Source of the DNA: Hydrogenophaga sp.
GTDB taxonomy: Bacteria > Pseudomonadota > Gammaproteobacteria > Burkholderiales > Burkholderiaceae_C
Reading direction: 5' to 3'
NCBI RefSeq assembly: GCF_025699295.1
Contig: NZ_JAILWB010000007.1
Coordinates: forward strand, 158,879-222,878
Length of the DNA: 64,000 bases
Shown here piece by piece: positions 36,953-47,425 of this stretch. Within the stretch, counting starts at the first letter, position 1. Each line of letters begins with the position of its first letter. The notes below the pieces were generated by a model that saw only the letters and a list, made by a program, of their open reading frames with translations, was not told the DNA's origin and searched no databases. Position numbers and translations under genes: made by a program.

Positions 36953-38317
36953 ATGCTCACACTTGTTGCTTTCGTCGTGGCCCTGGGCCTGTTGATCGCC
37001 GTGCACGAATACGGCCACTACCGCGTGGCGGTGGCGTGCGGTGTGAAGGTGCTGCGCTTCTCGGTAGGCTTTGGCAAGCCGCTGCTGAGCTGGCGAAAGA
37101 AGGGCAGTCCCACGGAGTTTGTGATTTGTGTGCTGCCCCTGGGTGGCTACGTGCGCATGCTCGACGAGCGCGAAGCCCCGGTAGACCCGGCCGAGCGCCA
37201 TCTGGCGTTCAACACGCAGCCACTGCGCTCACGTGCGGCCGTTGTGGCGGCAGGACCCGCTGCCAATCTGCTGCTGGCGGTCCTGATTTACGCGTTGATC
37301 AACTGGACCGGCGTGCAGGAGCCCAAGCCGGTGCTGGCCAGTCCCGTGGCAGGCTCTGTGGCCGAGCGCGCCGGCCTGAAAGGGGGCGAATGGGTGGCCG
37401 AAGCCGCCACCGCCGAGGCCGAACCCCGTGCGATCGGGTCGTTCGAGGACCTGCGCTGGCGCCTGACCCAGGCTGCGCTGTCCAGCGAGGACATGACCCT
37501 GTGGGTGGCGGCGCGCGAGGGCGGCAATACCCGCCCGGTGCGGATGGCGCTCAGCGAGCTGGACGTGCGCGAGGCGGACGCCGCACTTTTTCAGCGCATC
37601 GGCATCACGGGCCCCTGGAGCGCGCCGGTGGTGGGCGAGGTCATGGAAGGAGGGGCGGCCGCTGCCGCTGGATTGCGTGCTGGAGACGTGGTGCGCCGCG
37701 TGGACGACAAGCCTGTGAGCGATGGCCAGGACCTTCGGGCCCGCATCCGGGCTGCCGCAGGCGCAGCCGGTGAACCGGTCGAGCAGCGCTGGGAGATAGC
37801 GCGTGATGGACAGATGATGACCCTGATGGTCAAGCCTGCGCCCGAGCAGCAGGCGGGCGTCTGGGTTGGACGTGTCGGCGCCTACATCGGTGCCATGCCC
37901 GAGATGATGACGGTGCGTCTGGGCGCGCTGGACGGACTGGTACAAGGCGTGGTGCGGACCTGGGAGGTCTCCTGGCTCACACTCAAGATGATGGGGCGCA
38001 TGCTCATTGGCGAGGCCTCGGTCAAGAACCTCAGTGGTCCGCTCACGATTGCCGACTACGCGGGCAAATCGGCCAGTCTCGGTATCACGTCTTACCTGCT
38101 GTTTCTCGCCCTGATCAGCGTGAGCCTGGGGGTGCTGAACCTGCTGCCGCTGCCGGTCCTCGATGGGGGGCACCTGATGTATTATCTTTGGGAGGGTGTC
38201 ACTGGGCGCAGCGTGTCTGATGCCTGGATGGAGCGCCTGCAGCGAGGGGGTGTCGTGGTTCTCATGGCGCTCATGTCCATCGCCTTGTTCAATGATGTGG
38301 CCCGCCTGGCTGGCTGA
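36953..38317 (+). CDS. rseP: RIP metalloprotease RseP
   Basis: 454 residues from the ATG at 36953. Site-2 zinc protease in the inner membrane that cleaves anti-sigma-E RseA after DegS and clears signal peptides. The zinc motif HEYGH (residues 18-22) is in TM1, two PDZ domains fill about 115-280 (SPVAGSVAERAGLKGGEWV, GEVMEGGAAAAAGLRAGDVV), and the third zinc ligand is in NLLPLPVLDGGHLMYY near residue 400. The final TM ends near 450. Placed upstream of bamA as usual. Confidence 0.97.
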   Translation: MLTLVAFVVALGLLIAVHEYGHYRVAVACGVKVLRFSVGFGKPLLSWRKKGSPTEFVICVLPLGGYVRMLDEREAPVDPAERHLAFNTQPLRSRAAVVAAGPAANLLLAVLIYALINWTGVQEPKPVLASPVAGSVAERAGLKGGEWVAEAATAEAEPRAIGSFEDLRWRLTQAALSSEDMTLWVAAREGGNTRPVRMALSELDVREADAALFQRIGITGPWSAPVVGEVMEGGAAAAAGLRAGDVVRRVDDKPVSDGQDLRARIRAAAGAAGEPVEQRWEIARDGQMMTLMVKPAPEQQAGVWVGRVGAYIGAMPEMMTVRLGALDGLVQGVVRTWEVSWLTLKMMGRMLIGEASVKNLSGPLTIADYAGKSASLGITSYLLFLALISVSLGVLNLLPLPVLDGGHLMYYLWEGVTGRSVSDAWMERLQRGGVVVLMALMSIALFNDVARLAG

Positions 38318-38330
38318 ACGCTTCCTTTCC

Positions 38331-40655
38331 ATGAAAAAAAACAACTTCGGTCTTCGCGGCCTCACCCTTTCCGTGCTCGCGACGACCTTGCTGTCGGCCC
38401 TGCCTGCGTGGGCGGTCGACCCGTTCACCCTGCGTGACATCCGGGTCGAAGGCCTGCAGCGCGTGGAGCCCGGCACCGTGTTCGCCTCACTGCCGTTCCG
38501 CATTGGCGACCAGTACAACGACGACAAGGGCTCGACCGCCATCCGCTCTCTTTTCGGCCTGGGCCTGTTCAGCGACGTGCGCCTGCAGGTCAACGGCGAT
38601 GTGCTGGTGGTGATTGTCGAAGAGCGGCCCACTGTGGCCGATGTGAGCTTCTCCGGAATCAAGGAGTTCGAGGAGGAGGTGCTCAAGAAGGCACTGCGCG
38701 ACATCGGCTTGACCGAGGGGCGCCCATTCGACAAGGCGCTGGCGGACCGCGCCGAGCAGGAGCTCAAGCGCCAGTACATCAACCGCAGCATGTATGCCGC
38801 GCAGGTGGTCACCACGGTCACTCCGAGCGAACGCAACCGCGTCAACCTCAACTTCAGCGTGGTCGAGGGCGATGTGGCCAAGATTCGCGAAATCCGCATC
38901 GTGGGCAACCAGGCGTTTTCCGAAGCGACCCTGCGCAACCTTTTCGACCTGGACACCGGTGGCTGGCTGAGCTGGTACACCAAGTCCGACCGATACGCCC
39001 GCGCCAAGCTCAATGCCGACCTTGAAACCCTGCGTTCCTACTACCTGACACGCGGCTATCTGGAATTCCGCATCGACTCCACGCAAGTCGCCATCTCGCC
39101 TGAGAAGGAAGACATGTCGATCACCGTCAACATCACCGAAGGTGATCGCTATGTGGTGAAGTCGGTGGCGCTCGAGGGCGAGTACCTGGGCCGGGAGGCG
39201 GAGTTCAAGTCGCTCGTGACGCTGCGCGCTGGGGAGGCCTACAACGCGGAGGACGAGGCGAGCACCGTCAAGGCCTTCACCGACTACTTTGGCGCGTTCG
39301 GCTACGCCTTTGCACAGGTAGAGCCGGCGCGCGACATCGATCGCGTGAACAAGCAGGTTTCCTTCGTGTTCCGGTCGCAGCCCGCGCGCCGCGTGTATGT
39401 GCGCCGCATCAACGTCGAAGGCAACAACCGCACGAGGGATGAAGTGATTCGTCGCGAGTTCCGGCAGCTCGAATCGGCCTGGTACGACAGTGACCGCATC
39501 CGACTCTCGCGTGACCGCGTGGACCGCCTTGGCTTTTTCACGTCGGTGGAGGTGGGCACCCAGCAGGTACCCGGTGTACCCGATCAGGTGGACATGACCA
39601 TCACGGTGGCGGAGAAACCCACCGGCAACCTGACGCTGGGCGCGGGCTACTCCCAGTCCGAGAAGGTGTCGATCATCGCGGGGATCAGGCAGGAGAACGT
39701 GTTCGGTTCTGGCAACTACCTGGGCATCGACGTCAATACCAGCAAGTTCAATCGCCAGATCGTCGTGAGCACGGTGGACCCCTACTTCACGGCAGACGGC
39801 ATCTCGCGCAGCCTTGACGTCTATTACCGGACGACCACGCCATACACCGAGCAGGGCGGCGACTACCGTCTGGTCACCCCGGGCGCAAGCGTGAAGTTCG
39901 GCGTGCCCTTCTCGGAGCAGGATACGATTTACTTCGGAATTGGTGCCGAGCAGACCAAGATCGAACCGGGCAACGGCCTGCCGCAGGCGTATCAGACGTA
40001 TTCGGACACGTTCGGCGCGAGCAGCACGTCCGTGCCATTGACCATTGGCTGGGCGCGAGACGGCCGCGACAGTGCCCTGGTGCCAACGCAGGGGCGTCTG
40101 CAGCGCTTCAATACCGAACTGGGTGTGGCCGGCGACACGCGCTACCTCAAAGCCAACTACCAGCTGCAGCAGTACTACCCGCTGAGCAAGCAGTACACCC
40201 TGGCATTCAATGCCGAGGTGGGTTATGGCAAGGGTCTGGGCGGCAGACCGTATCCGATCTTCAAGAACTTCTATGGTGGTGGCCTGGGGTCGGTGCGCGG
40301 CTTTGACCAGGGCACCCTGGGCCCGACCTCGCCTATCACTGCCGGTCTTTCTGCAGGCGAACTGGTCAACATCGGTGGCAACCGCAGCATCGCGCTCAGC
40401 GCCGAGTTCATCACCCCTTTCCCGGGAGCAGGCAATGACCGCACCCTGCGCATGTTCGGCTTTGTCGACGTCGGTAACGTGTACGGCGAAAATGACACCC
40501 GACCCTATGCAACGGATCTGCGCGCTTCGGTGGGCGTTGGCCTGAGCTGGATCTCACCCGTCGGCCCCCTGCGCTTCGCTCTCGCCAATCCCATTCGCAA
40601 GTTCCCTGGCGATAGAATCCAGAAATTCCAGTTTCAGATCGGAACCTCCTTTTGA
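38331..40655 (+). CDS. bamA: Outer membrane protein assembly factor BamA
   Basis: 774 residues from the ATG at 38331 (MKKNNFGLRGLTLSVL); earlier in-frame codons overlap rseP. Signal peptide 1-28 (LSALPAWA, cleavage before VDPFTLRDIRVEG). Five POTRA repeats lie at about 30-430, including FTLRDIRVEGLQRVEPGTVF and YVRRINVEGNNRTRDEVIRREF. The 16-strand barrel follows with the conserved loop 6 VRGF motif (GGGLGSVRGFDQGTLGP), ending in the aromatic FQFQIGTSF. Core of the BAM complex. The stop overlaps the skp start by one base (TGATG). Confidence 0.98.
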   Translation: MKKNNFGLRGLTLSVLATTLLSALPAWAVDPFTLRDIRVEGLQRVEPGTVFASLPFRIGDQYNDDKGSTAIRSLFGLGLFSDVRLQVNGDVLVVIVEERPTVADVSFSGIKEFEEEVLKKALRDIGLTEGRPFDKALADRAEQELKRQYINRSMYAAQVVTTVTPSERNRVNLNFSVVEGDVAKIREIRIVGNQAFSEATLRNLFDLDTGGWLSWYTKSDRYARAKLNADLETLRSYYLTRGYLEFRIDSTQVAISPEKEDMSITVNITEGDRYVVKSVALEGEYLGREAEFKSLVTLRAGEAYNAEDEASTVKAFTDYFGAFGYAFAQVEPARDIDRVNKQVSFVFRSQPARRVYVRRINVEGNNRTRDEVIRREFRQLESAWYDSDRIRLSRDRVDRLGFFTSVEVGTQQVPGVPDQVDMTITVAEKPTGNLTLGAGYSQSEKVSIIAGIRQENVFGSGNYLGIDVNTSKFNRQIVVSTVDPYFTADGISRSLDVYYRTTTPYTEQGGDYRLVTPGASVKFGVPFSEQDTIYFGIGAEQTKIEPGNGLPQAYQTYSDTFGASSTSVPLTIGWARDGRDSALVPTQGRLQRFNTELGVAGDTRYLKANYQLQQYYPLSKQYTLAFNAEVGYGKGLGGRPYPIFKNFYGGGLGSVRGFDQGTLGPTSPITAGLSAGELVNIGGNRSIALSAEFITPFPGAGNDRTLRMFGFVDVGNVYGENDTRPYATDLRASVGVGLSWISPVGPLRFALANPIRKFPGDRIQKFQFQIGTSF

Positions 40656-41173
40656 TGAAGACTTTTTTTCGCCTATTCAATCCTCGCGTCCTGCTGGCCG
40701 CCGGAATGGGTCTGAGCGCTCTCGTGGCAACGGCACAGGATCTGCGGATTGGTTTCGTGAACACCGACCGCATCTTCCGCGAGGCCAACCTGGCCAAGGC
40801 GGCACAGACCAAGCTGGAGCAGGAATTCTCCCGTCGTGAGAAGGAAATCCAGGGTTTGGCAGCCCAGCTCAAGGCCGCATCGGAGAAATTCGAGCGCGAA
40901 TCGCCCACGCTGCCGGATACACAACGCGTGGCGCGACAGCGCCAGCTGGTGGAGCAGGACCGCGATTTCCAGCGCAAGCAGCGCGAATTCCAGGAAGACC
41001 TCAACCTGCGCAAGAACGAGGAGCTGCAAAGTGTGCTCGAGCGCGCCAACCGCGTGATCAAGCAGGTCGCCGAAGCCGAGAAGTACGATCTCGTGATTCA
41101 GGAAGCGGTCTACATCAATCCCAAGCACGACATCACCGACAAGGTGCTCAGCGGCTTGAACGGTGCCAAGTAG
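40655..41173 (+). CDS. skp: Periplasmic chaperone Skp/OmpH
   Basis: 172 residues from the ATG at 40655. Signal peptide 1-27 ([16 protein letters not shown] before QDLRIGF). The body is the trimeric jellyfish chaperone: a strand [15 protein letters not shown], long coiled-coil tentacles ([20 protein letters not shown] through [18 protein letters not shown]), and the closing strand [18 protein letters not shown]. It escorts outer-membrane proteins to BamA. Its position between bamA and lpxD is standard. Confidence 0.96.
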   Translation: MKTFFRLFNPRVLLAAGMGLSALVATAQDLRIGFVNTDRIFREANLAKAAQTKLEQEFSRREKEIQGLAAQLKAASEKFERESPTLPDTQRVARQRQLVEQDRDFQRKQREFQEDLNLRKNEELQSVLERANRVIKQVAEAEKYDLVIQEAVYINPKHDITDKVLSGLNGAK

Positions 41174-41187
41174 GACCTGGGTCTCAC

Positions 41188-42240
41188 GTGTCGAAACCAC
41201 TGGGCGACATCGTTGAAGCCCTCGGTGGCACGCGACACGGGGCGGCCGACCTGTTGATCCAGCGGCTGGCACCCTTGGCCACCGCCGGCCCCGGGGAACT
41301 GGCCTTTGTGGCGCAGGCCCGCTATGCGAGCCAGATCGAGACCACAGCCGCGAGCGTCCTGATCGTCCCGCCTGCTCTTCAGGCCCAGGCCCTCGCGCGT
41401 GGCGCCTGCATCGTTTCCGACGACCCGTATCTGTACTTCGCGCGCCTGACGCAGTGGTGGCGTCGCGAGCACGAGGCCTTGCCAACAGCGGGCGTTGATC
41501 CTTCGGCCCGCATTGACGCCAGCGCCCGGCTGGAGGCGGGCGTGAGCATCGGACCGTTCGTGGTGGTGGGTGCCAACGCGCGCATCGCACGGGGCGCGTG
41601 CATCGGAGCGCACAGTGTGGTGGGTGCAGACGCGCGTGTTGGCGTGGACACCATGCTGGGTCCACGCGTCACGATCGGGGACCGCTGCACGGTGGGCGCG
41701 CGATGCGTGCTCCACCCCGGGGTGGTGATCGGCGCCGACGGCTTCGGCTTTGCGCCGCATCAGGGCGAATGGGTCAAGATCGAGCAGTTGGGCGCCGTGC
41801 GGATCGGCGACGATGTGGAGATTGGTGCCAACACCTGCATTGACCGTGGTGCGCTGGACGACACAGTGATTGAAGACGGCGTGAAGCTCGACAATCTGAT
41901 CCAGATCGGTCACAACGTGCACGTGGGCGCACACACGGCCATGGCCGGCTGCGTGGGCGTGGCGGGGAGCGCCACCATCGGTGCGCATTGCACCATCGGA
42001 GGTGGTGCCGTGGTGCTGGGACACCTGAGCCTGGCCGACGGTGTGCATGTGTCGGCAGCGTCGGTGGTTACGCGTTCGCTGCCCAAGCCCGGCCATTACA
42101 CCGGCATGTTCCCCATCGACGACAATGCGGTCTGGGAGAAGAATGCCGCCTCCCTCAAACAGCTGAACCGCTTGCGCGAGCGCCTCAAGGCCGCGGAACA
42201 GGCGATCGGACAGGCCCTTCAAAACGATTCCAAGCCATGA
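41188..42240 (+). CDS. lpxD: UDP-3-O-acylglucosamine N-acyltransferase LpxD
   Basis: 350 residues from a GTG at 41188. Adds the N-linked hydroxyacyl chain in lipid A synthesis, using acyl-ACP. An N-terminal uridine-binding domain (about 1-95) is followed by left-handed parallel beta-helix hexapeptides (about 100-310: [33 protein letters not shown]) with the catalytic histidine region [20 protein letters not shown]. The C-terminal helix [17 protein letters not shown] caps the trimer. The stop overlaps the fabZ ATG. Confidence 0.97.
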   Translation: MSKPLGDIVEALGGTRHGAADLLIQRLAPLATAGPGELAFVAQARYASQIETTAASVLIVPPALQAQALARGACIVSDDPYLYFARLTQWWRREHEALPTAGVDPSARIDASARLEAGVSIGPFVVVGANARIARGACIGAHSVVGADARVGVDTMLGPRVTIGDRCTVGARCVLHPGVVIGADGFGFAPHQGEWVKIEQLGAVRIGDDVEIGANTCIDRGALDDTVIEDGVKLDNLIQIGHNVHVGAHTAMAGCVGVAGSATIGAHCTIGGGAVVLGHLSLADGVHVSAASVVTRSLPKPGHYTGMFPIDDNAVWEKNAASLKQLNRLRERLKAAEQAIGQALQNDSKP

Positions 42241-42677
42241 TGGACATCCACGAGATTCTCAAGAAGTTGCCGCACCGGTACCCGATCCTGCTGGTCGACC
42301 GCGTGCTCGAGCTGGACAAGGGCAAGAGCATCAGGGCGCTGAAGAACGTGACCATCAACGAGCCGTTCTTTGTCGGTCATTTTCCGCACCGCCCCGTGAT
42401 GCCGGGCGTTCTGATGCTCGAAGCGATGGCGCAGGCGGCTGCCCTCCTGGCTTTCGATACGCTGGGAGTCACGCCTGATGACAAGACGGTGTACTACTTC
42501 GCTGGCATCGATGGGGCGCGCTTCAAGCGACCAGTCGAACCCGGCGACCAGCTTGTCATGGATGTGACGCTGGAACGCATGAAGGCCGGCATCTTCAAGT
42601 TCAGGGGCGTCACCCGGGTAGGCGAACAGGTGGCGTGCGAGGCCGAGCTGATGTGCACGATGCGCACCGTCGCGTGA
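42237..42677 (+). CDS. fabZ: 3-hydroxyacyl-ACP dehydratase FabZ
   Basis: 146 residues. Dehydrates hydroxyacyl-ACP in fatty-acid elongation; competes with lipid A synthesis for hydroxymyristoyl-ACP. Hot-dog fold with catalytic His48 ([19 protein letters not shown]) and Glu62. N-terminal [21 protein letters not shown] is diagnostic. Two adjacent ATGs are possible; the first overlaps the lpxD stop. lpxA follows after 19 bases. Confidence 0.97.
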   Translation: MMDIHEILKKLPHRYPILLVDRVLELDKGKSIRALKNVTINEPFFVGHFPHRPVMPGVLMLEAMAQAAALLAFDTLGVTPDDKTVYYFAGIDGARFKRPVEPGDQLVMDVTLERMKAGIFKFRGVTRVGEQVACEAELMCTMRTVA

Positions 42678-42696
42678 CCACGGGGGAGGGCGCATC

Positions 42697-43491
42697 GTGT
42701 CTCTGATCCATGCCACTGCGCTGGTTGATCCGGCCGCGGAACTTGACAGCACGGTGAGTGTCGGGCCGTACTCGGTGATCGGGCCCCATGTGAAGATCGG
42801 GGCGGGCACGAGCGTCGGTGCTCACTGTGTGATCGAGGGCCACACCACCATTGGCCGTGACAATCGCATCTTCCAGTTCAATTCGCTCGGCGCCATACCG
42901 CAGGACAAGAAGTACGCGGGCGAGCCCTGCGAGCTGGTCATCGGTGACCGCAACACCATCCGCGAGTTCTGTACCCTCAACATCGGGTCGCCCGGTGACC
43001 GCGGCGTGACGCGAGTGGGCAATGACAACTGGATCATGGCCTACGTGCATCTGGCACACGACTGCGTGGTTGGCAACCACACCATCTTCGCCAACAACTC
43101 GCAACTGGCGGGCCACGTCGTGGTGGACGACTGGGTGATCCTGGGCGGTTTCACCGTGGTGCACCAGTTTGTGCGCATCGGCGCCCATGCCATGACGGCC
43201 ATGTGCTCGCTGCTGTTCGCCGATCTTCCGCCCTTCGTGATGTGCCAGGGCCAGCCCGCCCAGGCACGCTCGATGAATTTCGAAGGTCTGCGCCGCCGGG
43301 GCTTTACGCCCGAGCGCATCTCCGCTGTGAAAGCCATGCACAAGGCGCTCTACCGGGACGATCTCACTCTGGAACAGTCGCTCGAGCGCATTCGCGGGCT
43401 GGGTGAAAGGTCCTCCGAGGTCGCGCCGGACGTGAGCATGATGCTGGACTTCCTCGGGCAGGTGTCGCCCCAGCGCGGCATCGTCCGCTAG
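42697..43491 (+). CDS. lpxA: UDP-N-acetylglucosamine acyltransferase LpxA
   Basis: 264 residues from a GTG preceded by GGGGGAGGG. First acylation of lipid A synthesis. Parallel beta-helix repeats start with [20 protein letters not shown]; the catalytic His region is [20 protein letters not shown] and the [17 protein letters not shown] strand follows. The C-terminal helical domain contains [20 protein letters not shown]. The order lpxD-fabZ-lpxA-lpxB is conserved. Confidence 0.97.
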   Translation: MSLIHATALVDPAAELDSTVSVGPYSVIGPHVKIGAGTSVGAHCVIEGHTTIGRDNRIFQFNSLGAIPQDKKYAGEPCELVIGDRNTIREFCTLNIGSPGDRGVTRVGNDNWIMAYVHLAHDCVVGNHTIFANNSQLAGHVVVDDWVILGGFTVVHQFVRIGAHAMTAMCSLLFADLPPFVMCQGQPAQARSMNFEGLRRRGFTPERISAVKAMHKALYRDDLTLEQSLERIRGLGERSSEVAPDVSMMLDFLGQVSPQRGIVR

Positions 43492-43498
43492 GCCCGGC

Positions 43499-44644
43499 AT
43501 GAACCCTCCCAAGCGTTTTGCCCTGGTAGCGGGCGAGACGTCGGGCGATCTGCTGGCAGGCTTGCTGCTTGGTGGCATGAGGCAGCGCTGGCCCGATCTG
43601 CAGTCGTTCGGCATTGGTGGGTCCCGGATGGCCGCGCAGGGATTCGACGCCTGGTGGCCCAGCGAGAAGCTGGCCGTGCGCGGCTACGTCGAGGTGCTGC
43701 GACACTACCGCGAGATCGTCGGCATCCGCGCACGGCTGCAGGAGCGCCTGCTGGGTCCATCGCGTCCTGACGTATTCATTGGCGTGGATGCGCCTGACTT
43801 CAACCTCGACCTCGAAGCGGGCCTGAAGGCGGGTGGCGTGCGCACCGTGCATTTTGTGTGCCCGTCCATCTGGGCCTGGCGTGCCGAGCGCGTGGAGAAG
43901 ATCCGCCGCAGCGTCGATCATGTGCTGTGCATCTTCCCGTTCGAGCCGGAGTTGCTGGCGCTGCACGGCATTGCATCCACCTACGTAGGGCATCCCCTTG
44001 CGAACGTGATTCCCCTGATGCCAGACCGTGCCCTTGCGCGGGCCGCACTGGGGCTGCGTGACGAAGACACGGTGGTGGCGATTCTTCCGGGCAGCCGGGC
44101 GTCCGAGGTGCATTACCTGGCGCAGCGCTTTTTCAAGGCGGCGATGCTGTTGCTGAGCGAGCGCCCTCACTTGCGATTCGTCGTGCCGGCGGTGCCGGCG
44201 CTGCGCGCGCGCATCGAAGCCGAAGCCCGCTCCGCGGGGCTGGGCGGGTCGCTCGTGGTGCTGGGCGGGCAATCACACACGGCGCTGGCCGCTTGCGACG
44301 TGACCCTGATCGCCAGTGGCACGGCGACGCTGGAGGCCGCGCTGTTCAAACGGCCGATGGTGATCGCCTATAACATGAACTGGCTCTCGTGGCAGATCAT
44401 GCGGCGCAAGCAGTTGCAGCCCTGGGTCGGCCTGCCCAACATCCTGTGCGGTGAGTTCGTGGTGCCCGAGCTGTTGCAGGACCAGGCCACGCCACAGGCC
44501 ATGGCCCGGGCTGTGGCCGACTGGCTCGGCGCGCCTGCGAAAATCAATGCATTGCAGCAGCGTTTCACCGAGTTGCACCACACGCTGCGACGCGACACCG
44601 CTCAACTGGCGACCGATGCGATCGAACAAGTTCTTGAAGGCTGA
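43499..44644 (+). CDS. lpxB: Lipid-A-disaccharide synthase LpxB
   Basis: 381 residues, family-typical. GT19 glycosyltransferase that joins two acylated glucosamines at the inner membrane. Motifs: [20 protein letters not shown] at the start, [53 protein letters not shown], and [17 protein letters not shown] near residue 290. rnhB begins 29 bases before this stop in another frame. Confidence 0.97.
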   Translation: MNPPKRFALVAGETSGDLLAGLLLGGMRQRWPDLQSFGIGGSRMAAQGFDAWWPSEKLAVRGYVEVLRHYREIVGIRARLQERLLGPSRPDVFIGVDAPDFNLDLEAGLKAGGVRTVHFVCPSIWAWRAERVEKIRRSVDHVLCIFPFEPELLALHGIASTYVGHPLANVIPLMPDRALARAALGLRDEDTVVAILPGSRASEVHYLAQRFFKAAMLLLSERPHLRFVVPAVPALRARIEAEARSAGLGGSLVVLGGQSHTALAACDVTLIASGTATLEAALFKRPMVIAYNMNWLSWQIMRRKQLQPWVGLPNILCGEFVVPELLQDQATPQAMARAVADWLGAPAKINALQQRFTELHHTLRRDTAQLATDAIEQVLEG

Positions 44645-45263
44645 GCAGGCGCCCCTGGTCTGGGATGCGCCCGGGTTGCTGGCGGGCGTGGATGAGGCCG
44701 GGCGAGGGCCCCTGGCGGGACCGGTGGTCGCGGCCGCCGTGATCCTGGATGACCGCGCGCCCATCAAGGGCCTTGGCGATTCGAAGCAGCTCAGCGCGGC
44801 GCGCCGCGATCGTCTGTACGACGAGATTCGCGCCAAGGCGCTGTGCTGCTGCGTAGCCCAGGCCTCGGTCGAGGAAATCGACCGGCTCAACATCCTGCAG
44901 GCCACCCTGCTGGCCATGCGCCGCGCGGTACTCGGTCTGCGCCTCAAGCCAACGAAAGTCCTGGTCGATGGCAACCGCCTGCCACCGCTGGACGTGCTGG
45001 CCGAAGCCATCGTCTCGGGCGATGCGCTGGTGCCTGCGATCTCGGCCGCGTCCATTCTGGCCAAGGTCACGCGCGACCGCATGCTGTGCGAACTGCACAT
45101 TCAGTATCCCGAATACGGCTTTGACCGCCACAAGGGCTACGGTACGGCGCAGCACATGCAGGCGCTCAGGGTGCATGGCGCGCTGGCCGTGCACCGCCGC
45201 TCGTTCGCGCCTGTGGCGCGCGCGCTGGCCGCGCCCATGGCCGACCCGGACGCCACACCTTGA
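44616..45263 (+). CDS. rnhB: Ribonuclease HII
   Basis: 215 residues from the ATG at 44616, overlapping lpxB by 29 bases. Cleaves RNA-DNA junctions, including single ribonucleotides. The catalytic start is [20 protein letters not shown] with Asp26 and Glu27; [30 protein letters not shown] and [19 protein letters not shown] with [15 protein letters not shown] complete the family set. Its stop overlaps the next gene by one base (TGATG). Confidence 0.97.
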   Translation: MRSNKFLKAEQAPLVWDAPGLLAGVDEAGRGPLAGPVVAAAVILDDRAPIKGLGDSKQLSAARRDRLYDEIRAKALCCCVAQASVEEIDRLNILQATLLAMRRAVLGLRLKPTKVLVDGNRLPPLDVLAEAIVSGDALVPAISAASILAKVTRDRMLCELHIQYPEYGFDRHKGYGTAQHMQALRVHGALAVHRRSFAPVARALAAPMADPDATP

Positions 45264-46036
45264 TGGGCACGCCGAACACCATCACCTCGCGCGACAACCC
45301 GCTGCTCAAGCGTTTGCGGCTGCTGGCGTACGACAGCACTGCCTACCGCAAGCAGGGCCAGGTCTGGCTGGAGGGCGACCACCTCTGCCGCGCCTTGCTG
45401 GCGCGCGGACACCGGCCCGTCACGGCTGTGTTCTCGGAAAGCTTCTGGCCCATCGCCCCGCACGATCTGCGCGATGCGGCCGACCACGTCGTCACCGTGT
45501 CCGCTGCGCTGATGGCTGGCATCAGCGGGCTCGAATCGCCTGCAGGTGTGGGCTTCGTATGGGATCTGCCCGGCGCAGTGGCGATGCAGGCTGGCACGCC
45601 AACCGTCGTGCTCGACCGGCTGCAGGATGCGGGCAATGTCGGCTCCATTCTGCGCAGCGCGGCGGCCTTTGGCTTTGGCCAGGTGGTCGCGCTCAAGGGT
45701 ACTGCAGCGCTGTGGGCGCCCAAGGTGGTCCGCGCCGGCATGGGCTCGCATTTTGGTCTGCGGCTGATCGAAGGTCTGTCGGCGGACGAACTGGCCGCGC
45801 TCGAGCTTCCGCTGCTTGTGACCAGCTCGCACCAGGGCGACTGGCTGCATCAGGCGCGCCTGCCATGGCCTTGCGCCTGGGTGCTCGGGCACGAAGGTCA
45901 GGGCGTGGGCGAGGCCCTGATGGCGCGCGCTGGCGCCTTCGTGCGCATTGCCCAACCCGGGGGAGAGGAGTCACTCAACGTGGCCGCGGCCGCCGCGATC
46001 TGTTTGCATGCAAGTGCCTCCTCGCGGGGCGCCTGA
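45263..46036 (+). CDS. TrmH/SpoU-family RNA 2'-O-methyltransferase
   Basis: 257 residues. N-terminal substrate-binding domain begins [20 protein letters not shown] and GQVWLEGDHLCRALL. The SPOUT catalytic knot holds the three SpoU motifs: VVLDRLQDAGNVGSILRSAA (motif 1), the CAWVLGHEGQGVGEALMARA region (motif 2) and IAQPGGEESLNVAAAAAICL (motif 3), which bind S-adenosylmethionine. The target nucleoside in rRNA is not evident. Last gene of the long lipid A cluster; carA starts about 200 bases on. Confidence 0.93.
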   Translation: MGTPNTITSRDNPLLKRLRLLAYDSTAYRKQGQVWLEGDHLCRALLARGHRPVTAVFSESFWPIAPHDLRDAADHVVTVSAALMAGISGLESPAGVGFVWDLPGAVAMQAGTPTVVLDRLQDAGNVGSILRSAAAFGFGQVVALKGTAALWAPKVVRAGMGSHFGLRLIEGLSADELAALELPLLVTSSHQGDWLHQARLPWPCAWVLGHEGQGVGEALMARAGAFVRIAQPGGEESLNVAAAAAICLHASASSRGA

Positions 46037-46234
46037 GCGCCTGTTGCGCATTTGCGCCGGGCTATAATTCCGGGGTTTACCCGCAATCGGCGCAAACCCT
46101 GCGCGCCCCGGCTTTTCACCCCAGGTTTCTCGATCCGTTTCCGACCGGCACAGGCCTGGTGCGAGGCGGGCGCGAGGCCTGCGCGGCACCTGCCGCCGGC
46201 GCCAGATCGTCGCAGCCCCACTCTGGAGAATTCC
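46037..46234 (+). promoter_or_regulatory. carAB promoter and leader
   Basis: TATAAT at 46063-46068 (CGGGCTATAATTCC) is a consensus -10 and gives a leader of about 155 nt. No convincing -35 is seen at 17 bases. The region upstream of the -10 contains GCGCATTTGCGC repeats. The leader holds scattered GC-rich inverted repeats but no T-run terminator. carA translation starts after CTGGAGAATTCC. Confidence 0.6.
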
Positions 46235-47401
<1,167 letters not shown>

Positions 47402-47425
47402 GCCGGCGCACACTCACCGCGAACC